Assembly: GCF_035594125.1 (NCBI RefSeq) | Contig: NC_087163.1 | Span: 959,001-1,023,000, forward strand | Direction: 5' to 3' | Source: Scylla paramamosain | Taxonomy: Eukaryota > Arthropoda > Malacostraca > Decapoda > Portunidae | Length of the DNA stretch: 64,000 bases | Shown here: positions 10,941-23,811 of the stretch, piece after piece | How positions within the stretch are numbered: the first letter of the stretch is position 1 | Layout of the letters: each line of letters opens with the position of its first letter | Translations under genes and position numbers: made by a program | The notes under the pieces: generated by a model | Seen by the model: only the letters and a program-made list of their open reading frames with translations | The model's database searches: none | Told to the model about the DNA's origin: nothing

Positions 10941-12298
10941 AATTATTTGACCAACAGAACCATGTCTGTCCGCTTGAATGGGGCAATATCTAAAGACCAG
11001 AAAGTGAACTATGGAGTCCCACAAGGCTCAATTCTTGGCCCGCTATTGTTCGGCATTTATGTAAATGATCTGTCAGAGCACGTTAATGGTTTCATAGTGC
11101 AATACGCGGATGATACTCAAATATTACACGAAGGCACAGTTAACAACATCCATCAACTCATTAATGATGCTGAAACAACTCTAAGACAATGTAAACGCTA
11201 TTTTCTGAGTAATGGCCTACTTTTAAATCCAAGTAAAACGCAATGTATTTTCCTAGGCAATCGCCAACTCCTAGCTAAGATTCCTCCTGACACTACCATA
11301 CATTTTGATGGAGAGAACATACTTTCAAGTTATCATGTTAAGAATTTAGGAGTGTATTTTGATAAATATATGTTGTTTGATGTTCATTTAAATGAGTTAC
11401 AGAAGAAGGTGACAGGCATATTAATGTATATAAATCGAATTAGTAAATGTTTTGATAAACCCACACGAATTCTTGTTACTCAATCACTTGCATTAAGCAC
11501 AATATATTACTGCATTCAAGTGTGGGGATCAACAAACGAAACTCTTCTGTGTAAGGCCCAAAAACTTCAAAACTTTGCAGCTAAAGTAGCAGTGGGAGGT
11601 GGCAGGAAATATGACCGTGCATCACCTTTCCTTAAAGAACTTAAATGGCTCAGGGTTAAGGAGAAACATATGTTTGACATTTGCGAAGATGTTATCCTGA
11701 TGGCTTTCTATCCTTTTTATCTTTTAATACTGTAAATGATGTGACAAACAGTAAAACTAGACAAAGAAACAACTTGCATGTTCCCCGGACCAGAACAGAC
11801 AGCGGTGCCAGGGACCTCACTGTGTTGGGTCCTAAGTTGTGGAACCAACTCCCATCCACCATCACCCTGTCTCAAAATCTAAACAGTTTTAAGACTAACC
11901 TCAGGAAACATTTCCAATCTGCAAATATTATATAAATATTTTAGACATATGTTAGAAAACGCACAGTGATGAAGCTTTACACCCATATTTTATCCAGCAT
12001 TTTATGGTCTTATTATCATTTAAACATAATTTTAAGGACATTCATGTATTTTATTTTACTTAGAGGTAGACATTGCACTTTAGTGTAGAAATACTATTTT
12101 AGTTACCATGATTATTTTATACTCTTAATATTTTTTGATGACAACATTCTGCAATTTAATCATTTAGTAGTATACTAAGATATTTCAATCTACAGTTTAG
12201 TTTTATGACCTCCTTATTTATGTAAAGCTATGTGAAATATAATGTACTTAATAACCACTTTCGTGGAATAAAGAATCTGAATCTGAATCTGAATCTAT
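10941..12298 (+). mobile_element. 5'-truncated non-LTR retrotransposon (CR1/Jockey-like) (unit 1)
   Basis: Begins inside the reverse transcriptase (NYLTNRTMSV), with YGVPQGSILGPLLF and the catalytic box IVQYADDTQ, then a thumb region. The frame breaks near 11690 and resumes as VPRTRTDSGARDLTVLGPKL and LWNQLPSTITL to a stop at 11935. A 3' UTR of about 340 bp ends in AATAAAG and a tandem GAATCT tail (12273-12296), typical of some LINEs. Left join is after GGTCTAGATA, right join before ATCCCTCACAGG. Compared with unit 3, the element replaces about 720 bp of host DNA instead of lying beside a target duplication. Confidence 0.85.
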
Positions 12299-12705
12299 CC
12301 CTCACAGGGGAAGACATCAGCCATGCATACTTATATTATTACTACTGCTACTACTATGACAATTTATTTACCTTTACTGTCAAAATCACGCTGAGACAAT
12401 TCACCAAAAATTCAAGTATGTTTTAATGCTTTCACTGATACAAACCAATTTACAGCACCAGAAGTAATGCATGAAATCTTTATAATAATCATCTACGTGA
12501 AAGAAGGGGATTAAAAAGAATGGATTTTGCAATTTGTACCCAGTTTAAAGATTAGAGATGGCTGTAGAACAAGTAAAAATGTCTCAAAGTGATTAGTGGT
12601 TAAGGAAAGATGTAGCAAACAGCAGCAGCAGCAGTCAGAGTTAATAGTGAAGAATTAAAATTAGCAAGTAAATCAGCAACAGCAGAATAGAAAGTGGGTA
12701 CTAAC

Positions 12706-13467
12706 CTTAAAGCTACAAGCCAATAATAGGTTGGTTGTGGAAGGTCTTCTGTCTGGTGACATCTTGAAAAGGCTGCTGCTGTCGCTGATGACACTGTCAG
12801 TGAAGAGAATTGATGGAGCAACGTAGGAGTAGCCCTGAAATAATAATGTAACAATACTATCTTTGGAAGAGTACACACACTCATATAAATACATACATAC
12901 ATTCATACATATACATATACAATTAAGTCTTATTTGGGTACTTACATTGAACATTTTCTCAACATCTGGAGGAACGATTGCTGGAGAATCCTGTGGTATC
13001 ATTGCAGTGAACTCTTCAGAAAAATTACTAACATCTAACTCAGTACTGATTCTTGGTACAAAGGGAGCAGGTACTTTCTTTTGAGCAAGGTCATCCCAAT
13101 TCAATTTCTGTCAGGAAAAAAAAGGAATTACCACTTATTACAACCAAACCACATCAATTTTTTTTCTTTCTAAATGTATCTAAAAGTTGCATCAGTATAA
13201 CCCACTTGGTCATTAGGTCACAACCACTACTACTAAAGACACAACATGACTTCAAGGTAATCTTTCAAAGGAAAATATGAAAGGATGGTATTTCTACCTC
13301 CATTCCTGTTTCTCATTTACAGACTGGTAAGCAAAGGATGAAGAAAAGTGAATAAAAGAACAGGTATAGAGAGAGGATGACCAGCTTAGTTCAGATCACC
13401 CATGTTGCAGCTAAATTTGTACTGTATGAGTGAGCAGCCTCAATACAAACCTTAAAAAATACATGGT
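12706..13467 (-). pseudogene. MSK linker exons (unit 2)
   Basis: Exons at 12946-13107 (NWDDLAQKKVP onward) and 12706-12834 (GYSYVAPSILF onward), identical in reading to unit 1, plus the stub 13451-13467. Cut and joined to MFSD10 sequence at 13467/13468. Confidence 0.85.
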
Positions 13468-13600
13468 ACACCCTACAAACAAACAAACAAACAAAAATAA
13501 ATAAATAGATAATAGGATAAAAAAAAATTGAAAAAAAAAATAATAATAAAAACAAACTGAAAATATATAAACCAATACAAAACACAACAAACCCACATAC

Positions 13601-14581
13601 CACCAAACAAGACAGAGTGGAACCTCGCAGGGACGCCGATGATGTGCTGGTAATACGTGACACAGGAGAGCAGAGAGGAATACAAGCTGCTGGAGTCGTG
13701 CTTGGAATAATAGTCGAGGAGAGCAGGAAACAGAGCCAGCACCACCGTGAAGCCGAGCAGGTCCAGGATCAGACTGCCGAATACCACCTTGCTTGTCCGT
13801 GCGTTCCTCTGCGGGTGTTAGGTTCGGTTAGGTTATGTGAGGTTAGGTTAGGTTAGGTTAAGTTAGGTTAGGTTAGCATATGTTAGGTAAGGGTAAGTTA
13901 GCATATGTTAGGTTAGGTTAGGTTAAGTTAGGTTAGGTTGGGTTAGGTTAGGTTAGGTTAAGTTAACATATGTTAGGTTAGGTTAAGTTAGGTTAGGTTA
14001 GGTTAAGTTAGGTTAAGTTAGGTTAGGTTAAAAGAAGTTAGGTTAGGTTAGGTTAAGTTAAGTTAGGTTAGGTTAGGTTAAATTAGCATATGTTAGGTTA
14101 GGTTAGGTTAGGTTAAGTTAGGTTAGGTTAGGTTAAGTTAGCATATGTTAGGTTAGGTTACGTTAGCATATGTTAAGTTAGGTTAAGTTAGGTTAGGTTA
14201 AGTGAGGTCTTTTTTATCTATTATTTTCTCTCAGTATTTTTTTCTTATAGTATTTTGTTGCCTTTAAACAGTGTCCCTCCTATATATACAAAAAATAAAA
14301 CAAAATGAATAAATAAATAAATAAAGTAAAACAAGAACATTTTTACGACTTTAAATAATTTTCCCGACACACTTGTGCATGGAGGCAGTGTTCCATGAGT
14401 GTTGAGTGACAAATATTGCATCTCAACTTAGCAACACACACCAACACAACACACTGCTCACCTTCTCCTTGATGTCCGCAGCCTGTAGTGCCCCTCTGTC
14501 CCTGCTGTCCACCTCACCACCACTGCTGCCGCCACCGCCATCGCTGCCGCCAACTTGCTTGCCGGATCGGAGGGTTGCCAT
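13601..14581 (-). pseudogene. MFSD10-like 5' exons (unit 2)
   Basis: Exon 1 is 14462-14581 (ATG, 40 codons, donor GTGAGC) and exon 2 is 13601-13808, in the same frame relation as in unit 1 and reading LDLLGFTVVLALFP. Gene stops after the first loop; no further transporter exons before MSK sequence begins. Confidence 0.75.
13816..14205. repeat. Interstitial TTAGG array (unit 2)
   Basis: About 390 bp of TTAGG/TTAAG pentamers with AGCATATGTTAGG interruptions, in the MFSD10 intron. It is a few pentamers longer than unit 1. A second decayed tract follows at about 14597-14770. Confidence 0.9.
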
Positions 14582-15051
14582 TGCTCTGAAAGTTACGTTA
14601 GGTTTGGTTAAGTGAGGCCGTGGGAAGAGGATGTAGATTAGGTTAGGTTAGGCTAGGTTAGGTTAGGTTAGGTTAGGTTAGGTAAGGCTTGGCTAGGTTA
14701 GGCTTGCTTAGGTAAGATTTGGCTAGGTTAGAATTGCTTAGGTTACATTAGATAAAGTTTGGTTAGGCCAGCTTGGGATTAAGAAACGAGATAGCCAGTC
14801 TTGGGGAGGAGGAAGCACCAGACAGAAGTTAGGGTAGGCTTCTTTGGGTTAGGCTTGGTTTGCTTAGTGGCAGCTGAGGAGTGAGAAGCTCAACCACGTT
14901 AGGTTAAATTTGAGGTAATATTTTAGTCATTTTCTCTCTCACCACCAAAATTTTCCCACTGTAAAAACTTTCTTAATATTTTTTTCTGAAGGTTACAAAA
15001 CAAAGCACACGTTTTTTCATCACAGACCCGTAAACACCACCCCTTTCTTCC

Positions 15052-15054
<3 letters not shown>

Positions 15055-15110
<56 letters not shown>

Positions 15111-15159
15111 TCCCTCACAGAAACTTTTAAACACGTAGATATAATATAGCATTTTCTTC

Positions 15160-15240
<81 letters not shown>

Positions 15241-15289
15241 TCCCTCACAGAAACTTTTAAACACGTAGATATAATATAGCATTTTCTTC

Positions 15290-15327
<38 letters not shown>
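15055..15327. repeat. Triple (AC)n array with duplicated spacer (unit 2)
   Basis: AC runs at 15055-15109, 15163-15239 and 15293-15327. The spacer between them (TTCCCTCACAGAAACTTTTA onward, ending TTTTCTTCTTT) is present twice, against once in units 1 and 3. An (AG)n run follows at 15574-15623. Confidence 0.95.
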
Positions 15328-15331
<4 letters not shown>

Positions 15332-15570
15332 GACAGACAGCACTATATTCCTCTCACAACATGTAACCTTCTTACGTATCACAAACTTCCAAACTTCATT
15401 ATCCTCTCACTTCCTCCTCCTGTGCTTTATTCCACTGCTTCCGTGGCGTGGGAGAGTGAGGGAGAGTGAGGGAGAGCGAGAGAGAGTTTTATCACCAGCT
15501 GGAAGGAAAGTACCGCTTTGTTTACATCTAAGAAGACGCGGATGTCACTTCTGTCAACAGGGTTACTAAT

Positions 15571-15627
<57 letters not shown>

Positions 15628-16129
15628 CATATAACCATTTTATACTCAAGATAATAAAAGACAGCAAGCGTTTAATTATTAATTTTCCAACTTTCTTCGC
15701 TTGTCTAACCTTTCTTCCACACTGCTGGTGATGGTGGTGGTGGTGGTGGTGGTCTTCCTGCTTCTCTATTTCGTCCCTCTACATTTGTATCTGAAAAAAA
15801 AAAAATTGTATTACTGAATCAACACCAATGAACACTTAACCTTACCTAACCTAAAGTGTACCTCTGTTTTTACCCTCTACCCATCACTACAACCTCCAGT
15901 ACCTTCCCCTGCTAGGACTCCAACACCACAACACCTCGTACAGACCCAGACATCGCCCCCACATGCATCTAGAAGCTTCATACATCACAACACACGCTAT
16001 AACACCCCTGACACGCTTCTACTATCACAGTCCCCCCTAAAACACTCCAGAACCTTTTATTTTACCTCCAGCACACCACTTCTACCCTCAAAGACCCAGT
16101 ACTTATCTGCAACATGCCTTTAACATAAC

Positions 16130-16725
16130 CAAAACACCTCAAAAGCAACTCCAATCACACTAAAACACCTTAAAACACCTTAAACACTCCTAAACGCACA
16201 AAAAACACCCTAAACACATCGAAAGTGCACCAAAATATCCCCAAACACACTTAAAATACTCCAAAACTCACCAAATTGACTTAAAACGCATCGAAAACAC
16301 ACCGTACCTACCCAAAACACACTCAAACTCATCCATAACATCCTAAAACACACTTAAAACATCCCAAACACTGAAAACGGCCCAAAACACACTTAGAACA
16401 CCCCAAAACAACCAGACTGACCTAAAATACCCACAAACGCACCCAAAATTCCCCGGTATCCACACAAAACACACCCAAACTCGTCCATAACATCCTAAAA
16501 TACACTTGAAACATCACAAAACATTGAAAACAGTCCAAAACACACTTAAAGCACTCCTAAACAAGCCTAAGACACCCCAAAACACACCAGGAACGCTAAA
16601 TATTGACTCAAACATCACCAAATCCCTAAAACACACACTTCAACACCCTTTCAACACCTCCAGACACACTGCAACACTCCCTAAACACCTCCAGACACAC
16701 TCCAACACCTCTTAAACACACCAAA
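16130..16725. repeat. AAAACACC-type minisatellite (unit 2)
   Basis: Same degenerate C/A-rich array as in unit 1. It shares several substitutions with unit 3 (for example CTTAGAACACC, CAACCAGACTG) that unit 1 lacks. Confidence 0.8.
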
Positions 16726-17014
16726 TAAACTGGAAGCACTGTCAGGGAAGACAAATACTACCAAGACAGACAGGGCAGCAGGGAAAATTAAGCTAAATAT
16801 TGTTTTCTTATCATTTTTCTGTTTTACCACCTCCTCTATTCCTTCTCCCTTCCTCTTCCTCCTCTATTTCTCTTATTTTCTTACTCATTCTACTCTTATC
16901 TACACGTCTGAGTTTAGAAACACGTGGAAACACCAGGAAAACACTGCAAAATACGATAATTATTACCGAGGAGACAGCGGAGCCGATCAAGGGCCCGGGT
17001 CCATCATGGCGGAT

Positions 17015-17024
17015 GTGACGTCAC
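17015..17024. promoter_or_regulatory. CRE palindrome (unit 2)
   Basis: GTGACGTCAC preceded by CCATCATGGCGG, unchanged from unit 1. Function inferred from motif only. Confidence 0.35.
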
Positions 17025-17049
17025 GGCTAATTTACGTACCGTAACGGAT

Positions 17050-19424
17050 TTCATTTCGAAATTGACCCCTCGAAAAAATGGAGCTAGGCTGGAATCCCTT
17101 ATATATTCTGACTTGACAAATACTTTAAAAAATATCCACAATATTATAACAGCTCCAGCTTGAGTAGTATTTAAAAAATATCCAAATGAAATATGGAAAA
17201 AGTGTTGAAATATTCGGCACCATTTAAATCATTGAAAACTCCACAGCATTTGAATTTTTAGGAACGTAAAAAATTTTAAAAAATCTGAACTATCATCTTA
17301 CACCATCAAAAGTTACCTGGAACAAGAATAAACAAATAAAACCGAAATTGTGTAAAAAACAAGTGTTGGAACCTAATTACGATTAAAAACCACTGGAAAG
17401 TCCACCTATTTTGACTCAACAACAAGATAAAACACTTTAAAACATACAAACTATTTTTTCAGGCATTAAAAAGTTAGTTACAAGCTGAAATAGAGACACA
17501 ATAACACAAAAAGTGTTATAATCACAACTTTTAACAGGACCATAAACCATTTTTAAAACCCACTTATTCCTCTCAACAGGAACCAAAAAACAATTTAAAA
17601 ATCATAAGCAATTTTTAGAAATACAAAAGACGTAATTAGAGCGTGAAATAAAAAACCAAGTTTGTCAAAATAGCGTCAAAAAAACACCCCACATTTTCGT
17701 CAATCAACACAAAATTGGACACAAGTCAACACAAGCCACGAAAACACTTCTAAAGCAAATAATTATTTTTCTAAACCAGAAAAACATGTTATACTACCAA
17801 AATAAAGAAGTTAAGAAAAATACCCAAAAAATATTGGAACCCACAGATTCAAACAGGTAGCCAGGCATCATGGCGGCCCTTGCCAGTGGAGAGGACGGCC
17901 GCTATTTTGCCTGTTATTCTTCCATCGTAACTAAATGAGGCAATGGCGGATATATCTAGCTAGCGGATATGAAAGCCTTGTCATGTGGCTCCACTTAGTG
18001 ACGTGTTAGGCTTACAATAAGTGACAAATAAAGCAGATATTGGCGGATAAATGGGGAAGGCTGCCTCCACCTCAGCTGATAACATAAGGCAAGTGGATTT
18101 TTTTTACGTTTTTCTAATTCCTGTCATGGTTAATTAGTAAGAGTTTTGTGGTGGAGGCTTGGAGCGCTTGTGGCACCGTGGAATGCTGCGTCACATCAAT
18201 ATATTGCTAACGAGGTGCAAAAACATGAAATACCAGGCTTAACAATAAACCTGACAGCCCTGTGTTGTTGTTGTTGTTGTTGTTGTTGTTGTGGGTGACA
18301 GGTAACAACACTATCACAGTCACCGCCTGTTACATCAGACTGTGCAAATTAGCTGGCTGGACAAGTGGTGGGAAGGTTTCTTACCAATATTAGCCTTGGT
18401 GGCCCTGTAGGCACCTCCCTGTAGGCACCTCCAGGCAGGCACCAAGCTTGCACCAGCACACGCAGGCACCCACGGCCCTGTCACTGTCTTGTTCTGCCAA
18501 AATACATTAAATAAAGCCACAGTTTATGGCACCCTTTGAACACAGTGCCTTTCTGTGTCACGTCTGGTGCTGTGTTGTCCTCCCTTGGCCTGCTCTGCAC
18601 AGTACGGACACAAACCTATCCACAACACACTTTTACCTTTCAATAACAACCACCAACTTCTTTTATATTATACTAAACTAATAGAAAATTAAATATAAAG
18701 AATTATAAGCGTGTAAAAATAAATCTCAGGCCATTATCACTGTAATTGTCAAAGTATGTAGACGTTTACTGATTGAAGCGCCAAATTCAAACTGGTCGTG
18801 GCTTACACTGCAATGTCTCGTCCCTTGTGTGGCGTAATGTGCAATCATTGAAAAGCTTGTGTGAATTAAAGGCTTGGCTTAATACTGTTATATCTTACCT
18901 TATCATTATTAAATATTTACCATTTGACGTTAAAAAACAACAATACTTCACAGAGATATCGAAGTATAACAGAGGCTTCCATACTGTAGCTAATGATCAA
19001 CAGAGAATTACCAGCCTTTCTCTGTGTGTCAAGGAGAGCCCACCTGCATGTACTGAATATATGTTTTTAATTAGTCTTTTGTGATTAATCTTTTTAATAT
19101 ATCTGCGCCAATGTAAACTAGTATGTGCTTAGAAGGCTTACCAATGTGTGGGTGTTGGTGGGTTTGGTGCTACTCAAAGGGAACACGTGCTGGAGATGTC
19201 TGTGAAGCAGTGATGTACAAATAACTGAGCGTATTTCAATTCACATAAGTATCCCATAAAAATAAAAAACTGACCTCCGTTTTCTCTCAAGAACGTAAAC
19301 ATTTAGGCGTATTTCAATTCACATAAGTATCCCATAAAAAAAAAACTGACCTCCTTTTATTGTTGTTGTTATCATCATTATTCTTGCTTTTTTATTTATT
19401 TTTCATTCTCTTCCTTGTTTCCTC
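17050..19424. other. Gene-poor stretch before EIF2B2 (unit 2)
   Basis: A/T-rich sequence, ATGGCGG motifs near 17870-18040 and a (TTG)n run near 18263-18291. No exon recognised. The expected EIF2B2 N-terminal exons are not visible here either. Confidence 0.6.
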
Positions 19425-19515
19425 ATCTCTCTCTCTCTCTCTCTCTCTTGAAAGATTCCGCCCTAGAGATATAGAACACACACACACAGTGATGTAACGC
19501 CCTTAGGGAAACGTT

Positions 19516-19549
<34 letters not shown>

Positions 19550-19574
19550 GAAAGATATAATTGCTTAAGTACAG

Positions 19575-19638
<64 letters not shown>

Positions 19639-19652
19639 TTTTGCCTGTCTGT

Positions 19653-19693
<41 letters not shown>
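19425..19693. repeat. Microsatellite cluster before EIF2B2 exon (unit 2)
   Basis: (TC)n, (AC)n, (GT)n, (CT)n and (GT)n runs ending shortly before the acceptor at 19735. Confidence 0.95.
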
Positions 19694-19696
<3 letters not shown>

Positions 19697-19735
19697 CTCA
19701 TTTATTTATTTAAGTTATTTTTCTTCTTCACGCAG

Positions 19736-21870
19736 ATAGTAATTGATGAACACAACACACCACGTGGAGAGAAGCAAGGTGTGGAGTACCCAAGCCTCTC
19801 ACAGTCCATGCTAGTAGACTCACCCTGCATGTGGAGATCTCCCAAAATGCACGGAGGTTATTCCAGAGCTGCAGGACAGAGTACTTGAGGCCATTGGTGA
19901 ACAGAAAGCTGAGGTTGAACAAAGGTAGAGTAAAGATTACACTGACATTTGGGACATTGACGTTGTTTGTTACCAGTATTATATTGATTCCTTTTATTTC
20001 AGCCAAGAATTGATAGCTGCCCAAGGTGTAAGCAAGATTCACAATGATGAGGTCATTGTGACGTGTGCAATGTGTCCACTGGTCTTGGCCTTCCTGACCA
20101 AGGCAGCCACACAAAGGAAATTCCACGTTATTGTTGCCGAACGTGCCCCTAAATATGATGTAAGGTGTTTTATGCGTCTCTTTCACGTCATCGTGTCTGA
20201 TGTGCACAATACATAACACAGGGACTGCCACATGTAGGGGTGATGGCTTCTTGCAGCTTCCTTTATTTTATTATGTTCTTATGTTCTCAATACATCTTTT
20301 ACTTGTGCAGGGTCACCCAGTGGCAAAAGCTTTATGTACTGCTGGAATTGAGACAACATTAATTCAAGACTCTGCAGTGTTCCCCATCATGTCACGTGTC
20401 AACAAGGTCATCGTTGGCACCGAGACGGTGGTGACCAACGGAGGCATTGAGACCTTTGTTGGTGCAGCCTCTCTTGCCTCACCACCAAAGTTTTATTCTG
20501 TTCCAGTAAGTTTTATTTGTTAGTCATTATCCTGATACCTCTTTCAGTGGGGCAGTATTTGAAACATATTTACTGTTGCAAATTGAACAGGGAAGGTATC
20601 ACAAAAGTACATACCATTTTATTCTCACAGAAATTCTTGATTCCAGTTTTTGATACATTCCTTTTCCACATGTTTATTTCATGTAGGTGGATATACATTC
20701 CTCGTGTTGAGTGTTGGATGGTCCTTTCTCAAACCTCAACCTGTTGTCTCATGTGGAGCTAGATACTATCAGATCAGTACCTATATAATATTGAAAATCA
20801 TGGCATGAATTGTGCATTTTGCTTATTGTCACAAATCTTCATTTTCAGCTGTATGTGTGCACTCCCACATACAAATTTAGCTTGATGGGCTGTGAAGAAA
20901 TAAGCCACCAAACCACCACTTCTATTATCCCAGAGGGAACAAAGTTTTGGCCGTCTGTAAATACTGCGCTGACTCAGCTAGATTACGTTCCTCCAGAAAA
21001 TGTCACTGGTTTCATAACTAACAAGTGAGTTTGTGTTGTTCATATGACTGTGTGGTCCTTTCAAGGTGTGATGTTGGGGGTTCATTTCATTTTTTTATTT
21101 GCTTTCCTTGTTGGGCCTGGGCTGACCTCAGGAGACATCAGTATTTGTCAGCTTTATGCACAAACTGTTATTTAGCACTGTACTTCATCTCCCAGTAAAA
21201 CTTCTGATCCTAAATGCATCAAATGAAAGGCCTTTATGTTTTACTTATGAGTGAGATAAACAACTTAGTCAATTTATTATACAGTAAAATCCCTCTCATC
21301 CGGCATTCCAGTATCCGGCAGCTTCAAGTATCCGGCACATTTTTCCCCGAGCCTTAAAATCAATAAAAAATCAACGTGTGCTCACAAAATCAATTAAAAT
21401 TCCCACGCGAGGCATACTCCGTCCCCTTGCCACCACAGCGCACTGCTTCGCGCCACCCGCAGCCCACTGCACTGTGTTTACTCAGTGACTCAGTCCCGCG
21501 TGTGCACTGTTTATCGCCCGACGCCTTCATCACGCCTAAAGTTGTAGAAAAAAGGAAGTGTGTTGTGCTTACACTTAAGCAGCTGATCAGATCAGCTGAT
21601 CATCATTGTTGTGGTAAGATGCGTGAGTGTAGGGTGGTCATCGTGGACATAATTTCACTTCTATTCAAGTGTCCGGCACGTCGGCGGTCCCGTTGATGCC
21701 GGACAAGAGGGATTTTACTGTACCCTGTTTATCTTGCACATCTACTCACTTAGCTTTAAATAATGGCTGCTGACCATTTAAATCTCTTTTATTTCAGTCG
21801 AGGTACTGCACCATCCTACGTGTACCGGCAGCTTAGCGAACTGTACCGTCCCACTTCTTGTGATCTCTAA
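19736..21870 (+). CDS. EIF2B2: EIF2B2-like, eIF2B beta C-terminal exons (unit 2)
   Basis: Five exons: 19736-19924, 20003-20159, 20311-20505, 20849-21024 and 21798-21870, all with GT-AG introns and matching phases. From PELQDRVLEAIGEQKAEVEQ to the stop the frame is open: [65 protein letters not shown], ending DYVPPENVTGFITN and APSYVYRQLSELY. This is the Rossmann-like C-terminal half of eIF2B beta, which builds the alpha2-beta2-delta2 core that senses phosphorylated eIF2 in the integrated stress response. Two reservations: the N-terminal helical exons are not recognised upstream, and in exon 1 the open frame at the acceptor (IVIDEHNTPRGEKQG) is one base out of register with PELQDR. The copy may be functional, or a 5'-truncated duplicate. 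Confidence 0.85.
21282..21720. mobile_element. Pogo/Tigger-like element (unit 2)
   Basis: Same 439-bp element, same TA flanks, in the last EIF2B2 intron. Confidence 0.8.
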
Positions 21871-22468
21871 GGTAACAGCTTTAATCCTTGCAAATAAGGA
21901 ATAAGAGAAAAGAGACACACCTGCCATTTGTACTGTTATGCTGTAGTGTTCTGTCATTTTTTTCCTCTTTTATCCTAGAACCATTTTTGGTCATTCATGT
22001 TTATAAAAATTATTATACAAAAATGTTGAGCTTAATATGTTTGGTGTAGTTTTTTGTTACATGTGTTATTGTTAATGTGTGTGGTTCCCCTCAGGAAGAA
22101 TGTTGCAGTATTAGCAGTAATGTTACAGCCAATGGAAGTGTCTGTATTGTGCTTTGGTGGGAGGTTAATTTGATGTATTTTTAGAGTTGTGCAGGATATA
22201 GCAAGCCCTCAAAATAAAGAAAATAACTATAGAAAACACTCCTTGTATTGAAAACACCACTGCAGAGAAATCTCTAATGAAACAGGAAACCCTACATTCA
22301 GTACTGTGTGGTTGTTGCACTAACACTGAGCTAAATGCCTTTTGGATGGTTGTACACTAAAAATAATGTAAAATTCCCTATAAACAACTGTCCCTGCATT
22401 AAAAACCTTTCATCATAAAATTACACACAAGATACTCAACCAGTGCATGAATGTTCAAGCGGTACCAT
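21871..22468 (+). other. EIF2B2 3' flank (unit 2)
   Basis: A/T-rich 3' flank with the same AATAAAG as unit 1. No other gene seen. Confidence 0.45.
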
Positions 22469-22731
22469 GAAGATATGAGGCTTTTGGCACTGTTTGAAGG
22501 TTTTGAGGAGTAACAAACAGGACTTAAACAGAAAGAAGCACTCACTGCTAATGTTTAAGCTTGTGAATGTTGTTTAGGTGGTCTGTGTAAGGAAGAAACA
22601 ACACTCTATGGTGTGGTACTGCTGGTGAATGCCATGGTGGAACACATACAGGAAATGGCCACATCTCTGGTTGCAGGGCACAACAACACCCACTTTATAA
22701 CCTGTACCTGTGAATAACAGGATGTAACAGA
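22469..22731. other. 263-bp replacement block (unit 2)
   Basis: Same block and same borders as unit 1; only scattered substitutions. Confidence 0.7.
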
Positions 22732-23344
22732 GGCGCTGCATAGTGAACAGTGAAGCACGGTGTCTTCGTGCTGCCATCCTTTTCCTTGTCAGGCATCAAA
22801 TGTGCAAACCCAAAATCCACAATCTTAATAACTGAATCTTCAGAAGAATCCTTGAACAAGAGATTCCGTGAAAAGATAATTAGATTAGAATGGCCTCGGA
22901 GAAGGATAATATCTGAATGGAATAAATTCATACTTTTTATTATAAAGGCCATACAAATGATGGAGATCAATAATATTCCATGCAATAAATTCTTTAAAAT
23001 AAGCAGATGGAAAATCAATGCAAAAAAAACTTCCTTTTTTTCACCCTTCCTTTCTTTTCTTTTCTGTCTATCCTCAACACCAACCACTTTTCTATTTTTA
23101 TTCCCTCCCATTCCATTAATTCCCAACATATTTCTTCTCCCTCTCCTAACTCTTCACCCCTGTCTGGCTTTAGGTCTCCGTGAACACTGATGCCTTTCCT
23201 GTGCACGTAGTGAACTGCTGACACCAGGTTCCTCACGACGACCGAAGCCCGAGGCGAGCCTCTGTGAACCTCTCGTGTTTCCTGATCCTCTGAAGCAGCC
23301 AGCTCTCCACCTCCAAGGAGCTTCATCACAATGTAGGTGTGTGC
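22732..23344 (-). pseudogene. MSK C-terminal kinase exons, damaged (unit 2)
   Basis: Remnants at about 23162-23344 (AHTYIVMKLLGGGEL, NLVSAVHYVHRKGI, VHGDLKPD) and about 22732-22865 (NLLFKDSSEDS, DFGFAHL, CFTVHYAA). Same two compensating frameshifts, HGD for HRD and lost acceptor (CACGG) as in unit 3; the HYAAP continuation is broken by the 263-bp block. Confidence 0.85.
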
Positions 23345-23406
23345 CTGTGAAACCAACATGAATTAGATACAGGCATACAATGATTAAATGCAAGGAAAAG
23401 AAAATA

Positions 23407-23811
23407 AGACTAACCTCAGGAAACATTTCCAATCTGCAAATATTATATAAATATTTTAGACATATGTTAGAAAACGCACAGTGATGAAGCTTTACACCCA
23501 TATTTTATCCAGCATTTTATGGTCTTATTATCATTTAAACATAATTTTAAGGACATTCATGTATTTTATTTTACTTAGAGGTAGACATTGCACTTTAGTG
23601 TAGAAATACTATTTTAGTTACCATGATTATTTTATACTCTTAATATTTTTTGATGACAACATTCTGCAATTTAATCATTTAGTAGTATACTAAGATATTT
23701 CAATCTACAGTTTAGTTTTATGACCTCCATATTTATGTAAAGCTATGTGAAATATAATGTACTTAATAACCACTTTCGTGGAATAAAGAATCTGAATCTG
23801 AATCTGAATCT
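23407..23811 (+). mobile_element. LINE 3' end, internally deleted copy (unit 2)
   Basis: Only the last codons (after LNSF), the 3' UTR and the GAATCT tail remain. The left join differs from unit 1: host sequence GAAAATA runs straight into AGACTAACC. Sequence equal to 10738-11891 of unit 1 (about 1.15 kb, host flank plus RT) is missing, while the right join is identical. This is a later deletion, not a separate insertion. Confidence 0.85.
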
